Counted from the stretch's first letter, positions 17,521-25,836 are shown. The stretch: 34,697 nt of DNA from Oscillatoriaceae cyanobacterium M33_DOE_052 (GCA_015296065.1 DVDU01000137.1:1-34697); one strand, 5' to 3'. A program made the numbers and translations. The notes: generated from the letters alone by a model not told the origin.

Positions 17521-18625
17521 TGTACATTTTGCCTTTGCCTTTAACTTCAATTTCACCTCGGGGCTCAAATATATATTTATCTTCTAAAAGTTCGTAGGTA
17601 AATTGGGTAACGTGAATTCGTCCGGGTAGCCCGTGAGATTCCATGCGGCTGGCGGTGTTTACTGTATCACCCCAGAGGTCATAGAGAAACTTTTTTTTGC
17701 CGATGACTCCGGCAACAACTGGACCGGAGTTGATGCCGATGCGAATCCGGAATGTCTCCGATGAGTTTTTATTGATTGTGTCTATAGATGACTGCATATC
17801 TAGGGCAATGTTGGCAATAGCTTCGGCGTGATCGCTCCTTTCTACGGGTAATCCTGCTACCACCATATAAGCGTCACCGATGGTTTTGATTTTTTCTAGT
17901 TGGTAGTAATCAGCCAAGTAATCAAATGCGGAAAATACTTCGTTCATCATGCCCACTAATTGGGTGGGAGATACGCGAGTAGCTAGTTTACTAAACCCGA
18001 CAATATCGGCAAACAATACGGAAACATTAGGAAAGCTATCGGCGATCGTGCTTTGGCCTTCTTTCAATCTTTCGGCAATTTGTTTGGGTAAAATATTTAA
18101 TAATAAATCTTCTGATTTTTGTTGCTCTATTTTGAGTTTGTCTAAGTAGTTTTGGAGGGTTTTATAGGCTTCATTTCGCTGTAAAAGGTTGATATAAGCT
18201 CGCGAGTGATAGCGGATGCGGGCAATCATTTCTAGTTTGTCTGGGAGCTTTACCAAGTAGTCGTTGGCACCGAAAGCGAAGGCAGCGGCTTTGATTTGCG
18301 GGTCTTCTTTGCTGGAAAGAACGATGAGGGGAATGTCCCTGGTGACGGCATCTTTGGCGCGGAGAAATCGCACCAGGGTTAGACCGTCTAGGTCGGGCAT
18401 GACTAAATCTTGAAGGATGACGGTGGGGGATAGTTCGGTGGCGGCTTTGAGGGTTTGGGTGGGGTCACTGATATAGTGAAAGATGATGTCTTCTTCGGTG
18501 ACGAGCATGCGGCGAATAGCTTCGGCGATGATGGGCTGGTCGTCGATGAGCAGGACGGTGATGGGATGTGATGTAAAAGAGGAGGAAAAATCAAAATTTT
18601 CCCCATCCTGCGAGAGGCTCGTCAT
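17495..18625 (-). CDS. REC-class III adenylate cyclase, WspR-like response regulator with cAMP output
   Basis: A 376-residue response regulator predicted to make cAMP when phosphorylated by the CheA encoded upstream. The REC domain (about 21-140) has D28/D29, phospho-acceptor D73 (VILQDLVMP) and K126 (YLVKLP). It is strikingly like the REC of WspR (PTVILQDLVMP, DGLTL, RDIP, AAFA-GANDYLVKLPD, ARIRYHSR-Y, QRNEAY). Instead of GGDEF it continues through a short coil and LLLNILPKQIAERLK linker into a class III cyclase domain (about 200-376). Metal-binding D207 and D251, adenine-specifying K247 and D316, and transition-state N323 and R327 are all present, with the 44-, 7- and 4-residue spacings of mammalian adenylate cyclases. 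Guanylate cyclases carry E and C (or S) at the specificity sites. It is 86 bases after cheB, in the operon position of wspR. Confidence 0.9.
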   Translation of the reverse strand: MTSLSQDGENFDFSSSFTSHPITVLLIDDQPIIAEAIRRMLVTEEDIIFHYISDPTQTLKAATELSPTVILQDLVMPDLDGLTLVRFLRAKDAVTRDIPLIVLSSKEDPQIKAAAFAFGANDYLVKLPDKLEMIARIRYHSRAYINLLQRNEAYKTLQNYLDKLKIEQQKSEDLLLNILPKQIAERLKEGQSTIADSFPNVSVLFADIVGFSKLATRVSPTQLVGMMNEVFSAFDYLADYYQLEKIKTIGDAYMVVAGLPVERSDHAEAIANIALDMQSSIDTINKNSSETFRIRIGINSGPVVAGVIGKKKFLYDLWGDTVNTASRMESHGLPGRIHVTQFTYELLEDKYIFEPRGEIEVKGKGKMYTYFLNDRK

Positions 18626-18711
18626 TTCTTTAGAATCATGGCGAAAGAATTATGGCTGGTTGTTGGCGAAGTGTTCGGGGTGGTAGTCACCCGGCGAAAT
18701 GTGCCCAACAA

Positions 18712-19788
18712 TTACACGTTCAAATTGACTAAGGCAGGAGCGATCGCCTCGAGCGGCAAAATCTCGACGGCGGCGCCTAACTCTACTGCTGCTTTGGGCA
18801 TCCCATAGACAACAGAGGTGGCTTTATCCTGGGCGATCGTATGCCAGTTTTTGGCGCGCAGATGGCTCAAACCTTCGGCGCCGTCTCTCCCCATCCCGGT
18901 CATTAGGACAGCAGTCCCGGGGTCGGGCCAATGTGCAGCCAAGCTGTCAAAAAAGGCATCCACTGAGGGACGGTAGGGACAGGTGCGCGGTTCTGGGGTG
19001 TAGGCGAGGGTCAAATTAGATTGTAAAACCAGGTGGTCATTGGTTCCGGCGATCAGGATTTTCCCGGGTTCGAGGCGATCGCCTGCCCGAGCCACCTTCA
19101 CGGGAATATCCGTCTGCTGGTTCAGCCACTCCGCCAACCCCTTGGCAAACTGTGCATCCAGGTGTTGCACGATCGCCACCGCCCCAGAAAAATCTGATGG
19201 TAAGCCCGAAAGCAGTTTCGCCAGTGCCTTCGGGCCCCCGGTAGATGCCCCGATCGCCACCAAGTGTGGCCGCCGCGAGACCCCAAGGGATATTTTGGAT
19301 TTAGCAAGAGAACTTCCTTTGCCAATCAATTTACCCACGGTAGCAATTTTCGCCAGTAAGTTCTTCTGCGGTGGTACGTTCGCCGGTAGGCGTTGCCCTA
19401 ACATCGTTTCTTTGCCAGTATCTGCCCCTTGTATGGAATTGCCCACTCCGCCTTGCGGGATGGAAACCAAAACCGGCGTACTCACTGCATCCAAAGCCCC
19501 ATATCCCAAAGCCTCAAATACCTGTGGTGCATTCCCTTTCACCGTAGCGGTGACGATTAAAATCGCGCAGGGAGAATTGGCCATAATTTGCCTTGTGGCT
19601 TCCACCCCATCCATCACCGGCATGATCAAGTCCATCAAAATCAAGTCTGGCAAATCTTTCTGGCACTTCGCCACCGCTTCCGCCCCATTGCGAGCTGTCC
19701 ACGCCACTTCATACTCGGGCACGGTACTGATCACCCGTCGCAGGGCTTCCACCGCCATCACCATATCATTAACAATCGCTATTCTCAT
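18712..19788 (-). CDS. cheB: Chemoreceptor methylesterase CheB, WspF-like
   Basis: Phosphorylation-controlled methylesterase/deamidase that removes methyl groups from receptor glutamates and so lowers signalling. The 358-residue product has an N-terminal REC domain with D53 ([13 protein letters not shown]) and T80, a linker (about 105-170) and the CheB domain with triad S182 (GASTGG), H209 (VQHLD) and D302 (MTGMGRDG). The REC resembles WspF closely ([53 protein letters not shown]); the usual REC lysine is replaced in [10 protein letters not shown], as I recall for WspF. The start is ATG at 19788, with AAGG just upstream. No cheR or receptor gene is in the window, so its substrate must be encoded elsewhere. 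It is third in the cluster. Confidence 0.93.
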   Translation of the reverse strand: MRIAIVNDMVMAVEALRRVISTVPEYEVAWTARNGAEAVAKCQKDLPDLILMDLIMPVMDGVEATRQIMANSPCAILIVTATVKGNAPQVFEALGYGALDAVSTPVLVSIPQGGVGNSIQGADTGKETMLGQRLPANVPPQKNLLAKIATVGKLIGKGSSLAKSKISLGVSRRPHLVAIGASTGGPKALAKLLSGLPSDFSGAVAIVQHLDAQFAKGLAEWLNQQTDIPVKVARAGDRLEPGKILIAGTNDHLVLQSNLTLAYTPEPRTCPYRPSVDAFFDSLAAHWPDPGTAVLMTGMGRDGAEGLSHLRAKNWHTIAQDKATSVVYGMPKAAVELGAAVEILPLEAIAPALVNLNV

Positions 19789-19850
19789 CGCCTTTTTAGT
19801 TATGGGTTATCACCTAGACAGGACTGGCGGACTGGCGGACTGGGGGAAGA

Positions 19851-20055
19851 GTGAATAGTGAATAGTGAATAGTGAATAGTGAATAGTGAATAGTGAATAG
19901 TGAAAATTTAACTTTTCACTTTTAACTTTTAACTTTTCCCTATACACTCCCCGTCTCCCAGTCTCCCAGTCTCCCAGTCTCCCAGTCTCCCCTGCTCCCC
20001 TGCTCCCCTGCTCCCCTGCTCCCCGTCACCCCGTCACCCCGTCACCCCATCTCCC
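19851..20055. repeat. Tandem repeat block between cheA and cheB
   Basis: Seven-base GAATAGT units (19851-19902), then ACTTTTA units, then 8-mers that change stepwise along the array: CCCAGTCT, CCCCTGCT, then CCCCGTCA. The block separates cheA (stop 20064) from cheB within the presumed operon, so the messenger would carry a long G-rich/purine tract here. Confidence 0.85.
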
Positions 20056-20063
20056 CTACTTGG

Positions 20064-23000
20064 TTAAGTGCCAATGAGGTCGATCACGGCATGTAATAGG
20101 GTCTCGTCGTGAAAACTGCTCTTAGTCAAGTAGTAATCGGCCCCGGCTTCCAATCCCCGGATCCGGTCTTCGTCCCGGTCTTTATATGAAACAATCATCA
20201 CCGGTATCTCCTTGAGGTGAGGATGACTTTTGATTTGGCCCACTAGCTCGATGCCGTTCATCCGGGGCATGTCCACATCAGTAATCACTAAGTCGTATTG
20301 GTTGGTACGCACGGCATTCCAGCCATCCATTCCGTTTACGGCTACTTCTACTTCATAACCATTATTTTCCAACAGCTTGCGCTCGACTTCTCGCACGGTA
20401 ATTGAATCATCAACAATCAAAACCCGCTTGCGACTTTTGGTAAGGTGGGTTTGTTCTGGTTCACTGACTTTGCGCAACCTGCCTCCGGACAGCACTTTGT
20501 CTATGGAGCGCACCATATCTTCCACATCAATAATGAGCAGGGGTAAACCGGATTCCATGAGGGCGGCGGCACTGATATCCTGGAGTTTGCCTAAGCGGGG
20601 GTCTAGGGGCCTGACCACTAAATCCCGCTCTCCCAAAAACCGATCGACCACGATGCCATAAGTAGCTGAGCGGTCACTGATGACGACCACGGGAAGCTGT
20701 GGGGAGTTAATCTGGGTGGGGGGCAACTCTAGGACTTGAGAAGCAGCAATTAAGCCGATGTTGCGACCGCCGCTAGGCGACGCGCTCGCATCGTCAAAGG
20801 TAAAATACTGGCGGTTTTCGGCTACAAGTACGTCTGCCCGATCGACCATTAAAATCCGATCGATCCGCGACAGGGGAAAGGCGTAAGGTTCCCCAGAGAT
20901 TTCCACCTGTAGCGTCCGCATCACCGATAGAGTGAGGGGCAATTGCAGATGAAAGCTCATCCCTTGACCAGGACGAGATGTGGCGCGCAGGATGCCCCCC
21001 ACCTGGGCTAAGGTGCTGTGGACTACATCCAAACCCACCCCACGTCCCGATATCTCTGTGACTTTCGTGGCGGTGGAAAAACCGGGTAAAAACAAAAACT
21101 CCATCAATTCTGTCTCGCTGAGGTGGTGGGCCATCTCCGGACTAACCAGGTTTTTTTGGACAATCTTCTGGCGTAGTTGCTCGATTTCTACTCCTTTACC
21201 ATCGTCGGAAACGGTGATTAATAGCATCCCGGCGCGGTGGGTTGCTTCCAGTAGCACGGTCCCAGTGGTGGGTTTGCCAGCGGCGAGGCGCTCTGGGGGA
21301 TATTCGATGCCATGATCCACGGCATTGCGCAGTAGGTGGTTGAGGGGGGCTTCCAGTTTTTCTAAAATATCCCGGTCAACTAGGGTGGAATGACCGGTGA
21401 TTTCTAATTTGACTTGCTTTCCCAGCTCCCGGGCTAGGTCCCGCACTAGGCGGGGAAATCCCTGCACGCCGTCGGCAAAGGGGCGCATATGGGTGGCGAT
21501 GACTTCCCGGTAGAGGCGATCGGAGAGGTTGGCGCTGTCAAGGGCAAATTGCTCTAGTGCTTGTAGCCGATCGCCCAATAGCTCCCGAGATTGATTGCAC
21601 AGAAGGCGAGCCGCATTGATGCTGGAGATCGCTCCCTCTGTTGGGTGATGTTCTCCCACAGATTCCCGCACTTTTTCCAGCAAATTTGACAACTCTAAAT
21701 TTTGTTTTTTCAGTTTCAGCAACGAATCAGCAAACGGTTGCAGCCATTTCGCCTCTACCAGAGATTCCCCCGCCAACCCCATCAGGCGATTGAGGTTGTC
21801 CGCGCTCACCCGCACTACCCGATCGGCACTTGCCCCTCCTGGTGAGCTTAACTCCTGAATTGCCCCTGTAGGTGCTGCCGATAGCTGCCCAGACCTGACC
21901 CGGTGGCCCGGGGGAGTCTGTCCGCCCAATTGCGGTAAATATGTCGGCTGTAACCCAGAACCCCGCTGTATTTTCTCATCCTTTTCCTCCCGTGGGGCGA
22001 ATGACCGTTCCCCCCTACCCCCCCGCTGGGCCAAGGAGGATGAAGAAGAAGGCGGACTGGTATTTGGGTTGGACGGCGGTGCCCCGCCATTGGGCACAAT
22101 ATGCAGCCCAGGGGGCAAATCCATTGGTAGGGTTTTTTCCTCTAAATCACCTTTTTCTATTCCCAAATTATTGGCCGCTTCTGAAAGCTGTTCTAATATA
22201 TGCTTAATCTGTCCAATAATTATGTCGCCAGATTTATGCTGTTCTGATTGGTTTTTTTTCTGGTTATCATCTAATCTCGCCACTTCCAACAGCCAATCTA
22301 ACGCCTTCAGAAAAATATTAATATCCTCTGGGGTGAAAAACCCGTTGTTCCCAGAAGCAGTAAAGCAATCTTCAAGAGTAGTGGCGATTTCCACCGCAGG
22401 TAATATATCCAGAAGCATGGCAGCTCCTTTGATAGCATGAGCAGCAATTTTTAAGGAATCTAATTCACCTGTAGTCGCGGGCTTGTCTGGGTTCTTTTTG
22501 AGAACAATTAGCGTATTTTGTAAAATCCCAGCTTGGGTTTCTACCTCCACGGCGAATAATTCCCGAATCGTGAAACTATTATCTTGTAGCTCATATGGCA
22601 GTAAGGTTACAGGCGTCACAGGCAGAGATGTTGGGGCAGCTTGTGGGGACGATAGCAGTGATGTTTCAGGATGCAAAATTCCCGCAATACCTTTAATCGT
22701 GGTTTCTATTTCCCTGCCGCATTCGCGCAGCCAATTTTCCATATCCTTGCCCTTGATCTGTGCTAGGCGCTGTAGCAAATCTACTCCCGTAAACAGCACA
22801 TCAATTACCTGGGATTCTAAAATAATCTGGCCAGACTGAGCCGCGACGAAGCAATCTTCTAAGGCGTGGGCGATTTTGACGGCGGCATCTAAAGCCACGA
22901 TCCGCGCTGCTCCTTTAATGGAATGGGCAGCGCGCATCAGAGACTCGATTTCCATGCTGGCTTCTGGTTTGCCTTCTAGTTCCACCAAGCCGTTATTTAA

Positions 23001-23078
23001 GATGGCAGCTTGTGTTTCCACTTCAATGCGAAACAGCTCCATCATATCGAAATTGCTCAAATCTCCATTGCTGCTCAT
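20064..23078 (-). CDS. cheA: CheA-type hybrid histidine kinase with two HPt domains and C-terminal REC, WspE-like
   Basis: Kinase core of a chemosensory array, 1004 residues. Order: HPt 1 (H52 in AAHSIKGAAR), HPt 2 (H214 in AAHAIKGAAM), a low-complexity Pro/Ser/Gly linker (about 325-420), a dimerisation/P3 part (to about 555, with THMRPFADG), a HATPase domain with N box HLLRNAVDHG (581-590), G1 VSDDGKGV (623-630) and G2 GRGVGLDVV (678-686), a CheW-like coupling domain (about 715-865) and a REC domain with D890/D891, phospho-acceptor D934 (VITDVDMPRMNG) and K986. This is the WspE layout (CheA fused to REC), but with two HPt domains. The start is ATG at 23078, 91 bases after cheW. It should phosphorylate its own REC, CheB and the REC-cyclase. 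No P2 domain is recognisable. Confidence 0.94.
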   Translation of the reverse strand: MSSNGDLSNFDMMELFRIEVETQAAILNNGLVELEGKPEASMEIESLMRAAHSIKGAARIVALDAAVKIAHALEDCFVAAQSGQIILESQVIDVLFTGVDLLQRLAQIKGKDMENWLRECGREIETTIKGIAGILHPETSLLSSPQAAPTSLPVTPVTLLPYELQDNSFTIRELFAVEVETQAGILQNTLIVLKKNPDKPATTGELDSLKIAAHAIKGAAMLLDILPAVEIATTLEDCFTASGNNGFFTPEDINIFLKALDWLLEVARLDDNQKKNQSEQHKSGDIIIGQIKHILEQLSEAANNLGIEKGDLEEKTLPMDLPPGLHIVPNGGAPPSNPNTSPPSSSSSLAQRGGRGERSFAPREEKDEKIQRGSGLQPTYLPQLGGQTPPGHRVRSGQLSAAPTGAIQELSSPGGASADRVVRVSADNLNRLMGLAGESLVEAKWLQPFADSLLKLKKQNLELSNLLEKVRESVGEHHPTEGAISSINAARLLCNQSRELLGDRLQALEQFALDSANLSDRLYREVIATHMRPFADGVQGFPRLVRDLARELGKQVKLEITGHSTLVDRDILEKLEAPLNHLLRNAVDHGIEYPPERLAAGKPTTGTVLLEATHRAGMLLITVSDDGKGVEIEQLRQKIVQKNLVSPEMAHHLSETELMEFLFLPGFSTATKVTEISGRGVGLDVVHSTLAQVGGILRATSRPGQGMSFHLQLPLTLSVMRTLQVEISGEPYAFPLSRIDRILMVDRADVLVAENRQYFTFDDASASPSGGRNIGLIAASQVLELPPTQINSPQLPVVVISDRSATYGIVVDRFLGERDLVVRPLDPRLGKLQDISAAALMESGLPLLIIDVEDMVRSIDKVLSGGRLRKVSEPEQTHLTKSRKRVLIVDDSITVREVERKLLENNGYEVEVAVNGMDGWNAVRTNQYDLVITDVDMPRMNGIELVGQIKSHPHLKEIPVMIVSYKDRDEDRIRGLEAGADYYLTKSSFHDETLLHAVIDLIGT

Positions 23079-23169
23079 TTAGTAAAAATCCTACCCAAAA
23101 TTAAAAGATTTTTTTAGTAGATGCAGCCCCAGGATCAAATTGCGTCATTTTTTGCCTAAATCACAAAAT

Positions 23170-23934
23170 TTATAAGTAAATTTTGTTGTACAAAGTATAG
23201 AATAGCAATTCTTCATCAAGATAAGCTACGTTTTTATCATGCCATTTGATAATCCCCTTGGTATAGGTGGCTTGGGATTTGGATAAGGTGGTAGGGACGT
23301 TGCGCAAATCATCATTGCTGGCGTGGTGGATGCCGTGGATTTCATCGGCGGCAAATACCCAGGTGCTGCCGTTCTTTTCTGCTACTACCATCCGCCGGTA
23401 AGCAAGCTGACTGGAAGCGGCGCGAACCGTCAGAGCCTGCTCCCGCGAAAGCGTGGGGTCAGCGAAGCGATCGTTGCTGATGGTTTCGATTTCTAGGAGG
23501 TTGTCCAGGTGAATGCAAAGCTGAATCTCGCCCCGGATGTTGACAATGCCTGCGAGGATGTTATTGCTGCGGTGGGGGATTTTGTGGATGGGGCAGTATT
23601 CGGTGACTTCTTTGCAGGTCGTGGGGGGGAGTGCGAGCCATTCCACTCCCAGGCGAAAGATGAATAAGGAGACGACACCGGTGCTGGTGTCGGACTCTTT
23701 GGCATGAGCCAGCAGGTCTGTCCAATCTTGCAAATAGTCCGCCGTTGCGGATAGATCGGATAGCTCGCGTTCTAGTAAACTCCTGCCTGCTTTGGCGTAA
23801 ACTGGGCAGTTACGGCACTGGATAAATTGTTGCAGTTGGGGACAGGTACGATCGCCCATAACGCCGATCTGGTTCCAGCAATCGCTCACTTTCCCCCAGG
23901 CTGGATCCTGGGGGCTCATGCTCGGTTCGCCCAT
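23170..23934 (-). CDS. cheW: CheW-domain coupling protein with N-terminal four-cysteine module, WspD-like
   Basis: Scaffold that links receptors to CheA. In the 254-residue product the CheW domain spans about 86-235 (SLFIFRLGVEWLALPPTTCKEV, NILAGIVNIRGEIQLCIHL). The N-terminal 60 residues carry DCWNQIGVMGDRTCP and QCRNCPVYAKAGRSLLERE, with cysteines C19, C31, C40 and C43. I recall this CWxxIGxxGDxxCP-HCRNCPVY block from WspD-type CheW proteins of alternative-function chemosensory systems, not from motility CheW. The start is ATG at 23934 with GGTGA seven bases upstream. It is first in the minus-strand cluster cheW-cheA-cheB-cyclase. No receptor gene accompanies it. The four cysteines could bind a metal; that is inference. 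Confidence 0.88.
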   Translation of the reverse strand: MGEPSMSPQDPAWGKVSDCWNQIGVMGDRTCPQLQQFIQCRNCPVYAKAGRSLLERELSDLSATADYLQDWTDLLAHAKESDTSTGVVSLFIFRLGVEWLALPPTTCKEVTEYCPIHKIPHRSNNILAGIVNIRGEIQLCIHLDNLLEIETISNDRFADPTLSREQALTVRAASSQLAYRRMVVAEKNGSTWVFAADEIHGIHHASNDDLRNVPTTLSKSQATYTKGIIKWHDKNVAYLDEELLFYTLYNKIYL

Positions 23935-23952
23935 GTATTGTCACCATATAGA

Positions 23953-24050
23953 ATTAAGGTGATACTGGCTCTTACCCGTGCGGGAAAATTCCGGGAGCGC
24001 GGGAAGGGTCATTCTAGATATTATAAGATTTGCGAACCATTAAGGTGATA
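23953..24050 (-). promoter_or_regulatory. Candidate promoter of the sensory operon with 12-base direct repeats
   Basis: ATTAAGGTGATA occurs exactly at 23953-23964 and 24039-24050 (TATCACCTTAAT on the operon strand). Between them, reading on minus, a TATAAT (24020-24025) lies about 14 bases past the upstream copy and about 85 bases before the cheW ATG. The upstream copy would cover the -35 region and the other lies in the leader, an arrangement that could be an operator pair. No consensus cAMP-CRP site was seen. Confidence 0.35.
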
Positions 24051-24213
24051 GAGGGATATCGCGTTTCTCGCTCTTAATGTGTTGTGCAGCCCAAATCTGT
24101 CATTTCCCCCGCCTTTACCCCTCGTGCAGGCGGGGGCAAGTGGGGGTGGCACCGGGCTGTTGATGGCGGTCATCCAGTCAAAATCTATACCTCATCCATA
24201 TGAGAAACCCTAG

Positions 24214-24606
24214 CTCAGCGCCATTCAGGAACAATTGATTTGGCTAGAGCCGATGCTGAAACAACATGAAGCCTGAGCCGATGAAGGGGCTATCGGTGCC
24301 AAGACTGTGATAGATTTGCTGATGGCAAATATGATCAATATCGGTCAGACTGCTATTTTTAAACCTCTAGGGAATTACAGTTCTGAATATCAGGCGAGAG
24401 TGCTAGAGATTTCCCCGGCGATTGAAGCTGATCAATGGGGAAGACGAAGATTAACCGTCACAATATAGATTGACAATCAAGAAAATCAATTGCCGCCAAG
24501 AACGGCGGGATATGTACATCTTGAAACTGGGCAGATGGGGGTTAATCAAAAAGGATGGGAAGCGGTGAATCAGGGATTAAATTTGGGCAAGTATTTACCT
24601 TGGTGA
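24214..24606 (+). pseudogene. Decayed HlyD-like efflux adaptor fragment
   Basis: Reading this frame on plus gives LSAIQEQLIWLEPMLKQHEA, stop, ADEGAIGAKTVIDLL, then YQARVLEISPAIEADQWGRR, a second stop (TAG at 24466-24468), DNQENQLPPRTAGYVHLETG and QGLNLGKYLPW to a TGA at 24604-24606. The coil with EA-x-A-EGAI and the late PRTAGYVHLETG strand resemble the C-terminal half of HlyD/membrane-fusion or biotinyl-lipoyl-like adaptors. In-frame stops (TGA 24274-24276, TAG 24466-24468, and TAG at 24211 just before) and the missing N-terminus show it is dead. The exact family is uncertain. It lies where the receptor genes of a complete Wsp operon would be, but on the opposite strand. Confidence 0.55.
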
Positions 24607-24732
24607 AGTGGCTAGGAGGAGCGGCAAAATTACTGCCCAATATCAATATCGGCGGGTGCTGGTATCTACACAAATACAAGGTACTCAGACCTCCAGCGTC
24701 CGCCTCTGGGAAGGACAGGGGTTAAAAGCGCT

Positions 24733-25605
24733 TTACTCTTGCGGTGGTTTTGCTCCTATAACTGGTAGCACCATCCCTTCCCGTGCCAGTAGTGAATTAG
24801 CGAAAACTGTATGCACTTGGGCTTCTATGTTGTCGAGAAAATCATCATCGTGAGCGGGGTCGTGATGAAAAATGACTAATTTATCGACTTTAGCGGCTTG
24901 CGCCAATTTCACAGCCTCCTGCCAGGTGGAGTGACCCCAACCGATTTTGGGGCTTTTGGGGTCGGAATATTCTTCATCGCTATAGGTGGCGTCATAAATG
25001 AAGATATCAGCATTTTGGGCGAGACGCAGGACGTTTTCATCTAAACGATCGGCAAAATGTTCCGTATCGGTACAGTAAACGGCGGTATGTCCGGCCCAAC
25101 TGATGCGATAGCCGATCGCCTCATTGGGATGGTTCAGGGATGCGGTTTCAATTTCAATATCATCGATTTTGAACACCTCTCCCGGCTGGATATCGTAAAA
25201 CCGCAAGTCAGAGCGCATTGCCACCAAAGGCACCGGAAAGTTAGGATGGTGCATTTGGTCGGAGAGGCGCGCTTTGATGTTAGCGCCGTTCGGGGCGATC
25301 GCGCCGTAGATGTGGAAGCAATTGCCAGGGATAAAAGCGGGAATGAAAAAAGGAAATCCCTGGATGTGGTCCCAGTGAGAGTGGGTAAAGAACATATAAG
25401 CTTCTACAGGCATCTGTGAGAGCAAGTGCTTACCTAGCACTCGCAACCCCGTACCGCCATCAAAAATCAGGCGTTTACCTCCCACGTACATTTCCACACA
25501 GGAAGTATTCCCACCATAGCGAACAGTTTCTTTGCCGGGGGTGGGAATGCTTCCCCTCACTCCCCAGAACCGGATAAAAAAATCAGAGAAAGGGCTGGTT
25601 TGCAT
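24733..25605 (-). CDS. MBL-fold metallo-hydrolase
   Basis: A 290-residue metallo-beta-lactamase-fold hydrolase. The metal-binding motif is H75-S-H77-W-D79-H80, with later ligands plausible at the histidine of SLNHPNEAIGYR, the aspartate of VYCTDTEH and the histidines of LVIFHHDPAHDD. The N-terminal FIRFWGVRGSIPTPG and YGGNTSCVEM are typical of a common bacterial subgroup (TaR3-like in domain databases, from memory), whose substrates are mostly unknown. The start is ATG at 25605 with GGAAAG upstream. It lies on the same strand as the sensory operon but about 800 bases upstream of cheW, with the dead HlyD fragment between. Some MBL-fold enzymes are phosphodiesterases, but nothing here shows that it acts on cAMP. 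Confidence 0.85.
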   Translation of the reverse strand: MQTSPFSDFFIRFWGVRGSIPTPGKETVRYGGNTSCVEMYVGGKRLIFDGGTGLRVLGKHLLSQMPVEAYMFFTHSHWDHIQGFPFFIPAFIPGNCFHIYGAIAPNGANIKARLSDQMHHPNFPVPLVAMRSDLRFYDIQPGEVFKIDDIEIETASLNHPNEAIGYRISWAGHTAVYCTDTEHFADRLDENVLRLAQNADIFIYDATYSDEEYSDPKSPKIGWGHSTWQEAVKLAQAAKVDKLVIFHHDPAHDDDFLDNIEAQVHTVFANSLLAREGMVLPVIGAKPPQE

Positions 25606-25836
25606 ACTGGCTTTCCATTCAGTTAGCGGTCAACTTGCTGCCTACGTTTTCATCTCCCCACCTCCGTTCCTCCGAAGAGACCTTGGGCGGGGTTTGCCCC
25701 ACCGGATCAACACGAACAAAGGTTTTTTCTCGCAAGAAAGCAACGCTCCTGACTGAAAATCCACCCGCGTTTAGTTCCCTGTGATGTGGGCGTTGAGAAA
25801 CTCAATAGTTTAGTAGAAGGGTTCTTTCCCGCCAAA
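25606..25836. other. Intergenic region, nothing recognised
   Basis: Upstream of the MBL gene. There is a short plus-strand frame over part of it, with no family resemblance or ribosome site. No repeat, RNA gene or promoter was recognised. Confidence 0.4.

Noticed and set aside
17359-17568. Extension of the SDR frame into the cyclase gene
   Set aside because: The 70 added residues are not SDR-like and overlap coding sequence; the family N-terminus begins at 17358.
17495-18625. Guanylate cyclase activity
   Set aside because: K247 and D316 occupy the adenine-specifying positions; guanylate cyclases carry Glu and Cys/Ser there.
20764-20790. Repeat-like GGCGACGCGCTCGC insertion in the CheW-like domain of cheA
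   Set aside because: It may be a palindromic repeat read as ASASPSGG, but with one copy seen here I cannot separate it from ordinary coding sequence.
18712-23934. Reading the cluster as an ordinary flagellar or type IV pilus chemotaxis operon
   Set aside because: There is no CheY, PilJ-like receptor or PatA-type regulator, and the CheW cysteine block, CheB REC and final REC match Wsp proteins better.
23935-24213. cAMP-receptor (TGTGA-N6-TCACA) site upstream of the sensory operon
   Set aside because: I found no convincing match by eye in this region or at other promoters of the window.
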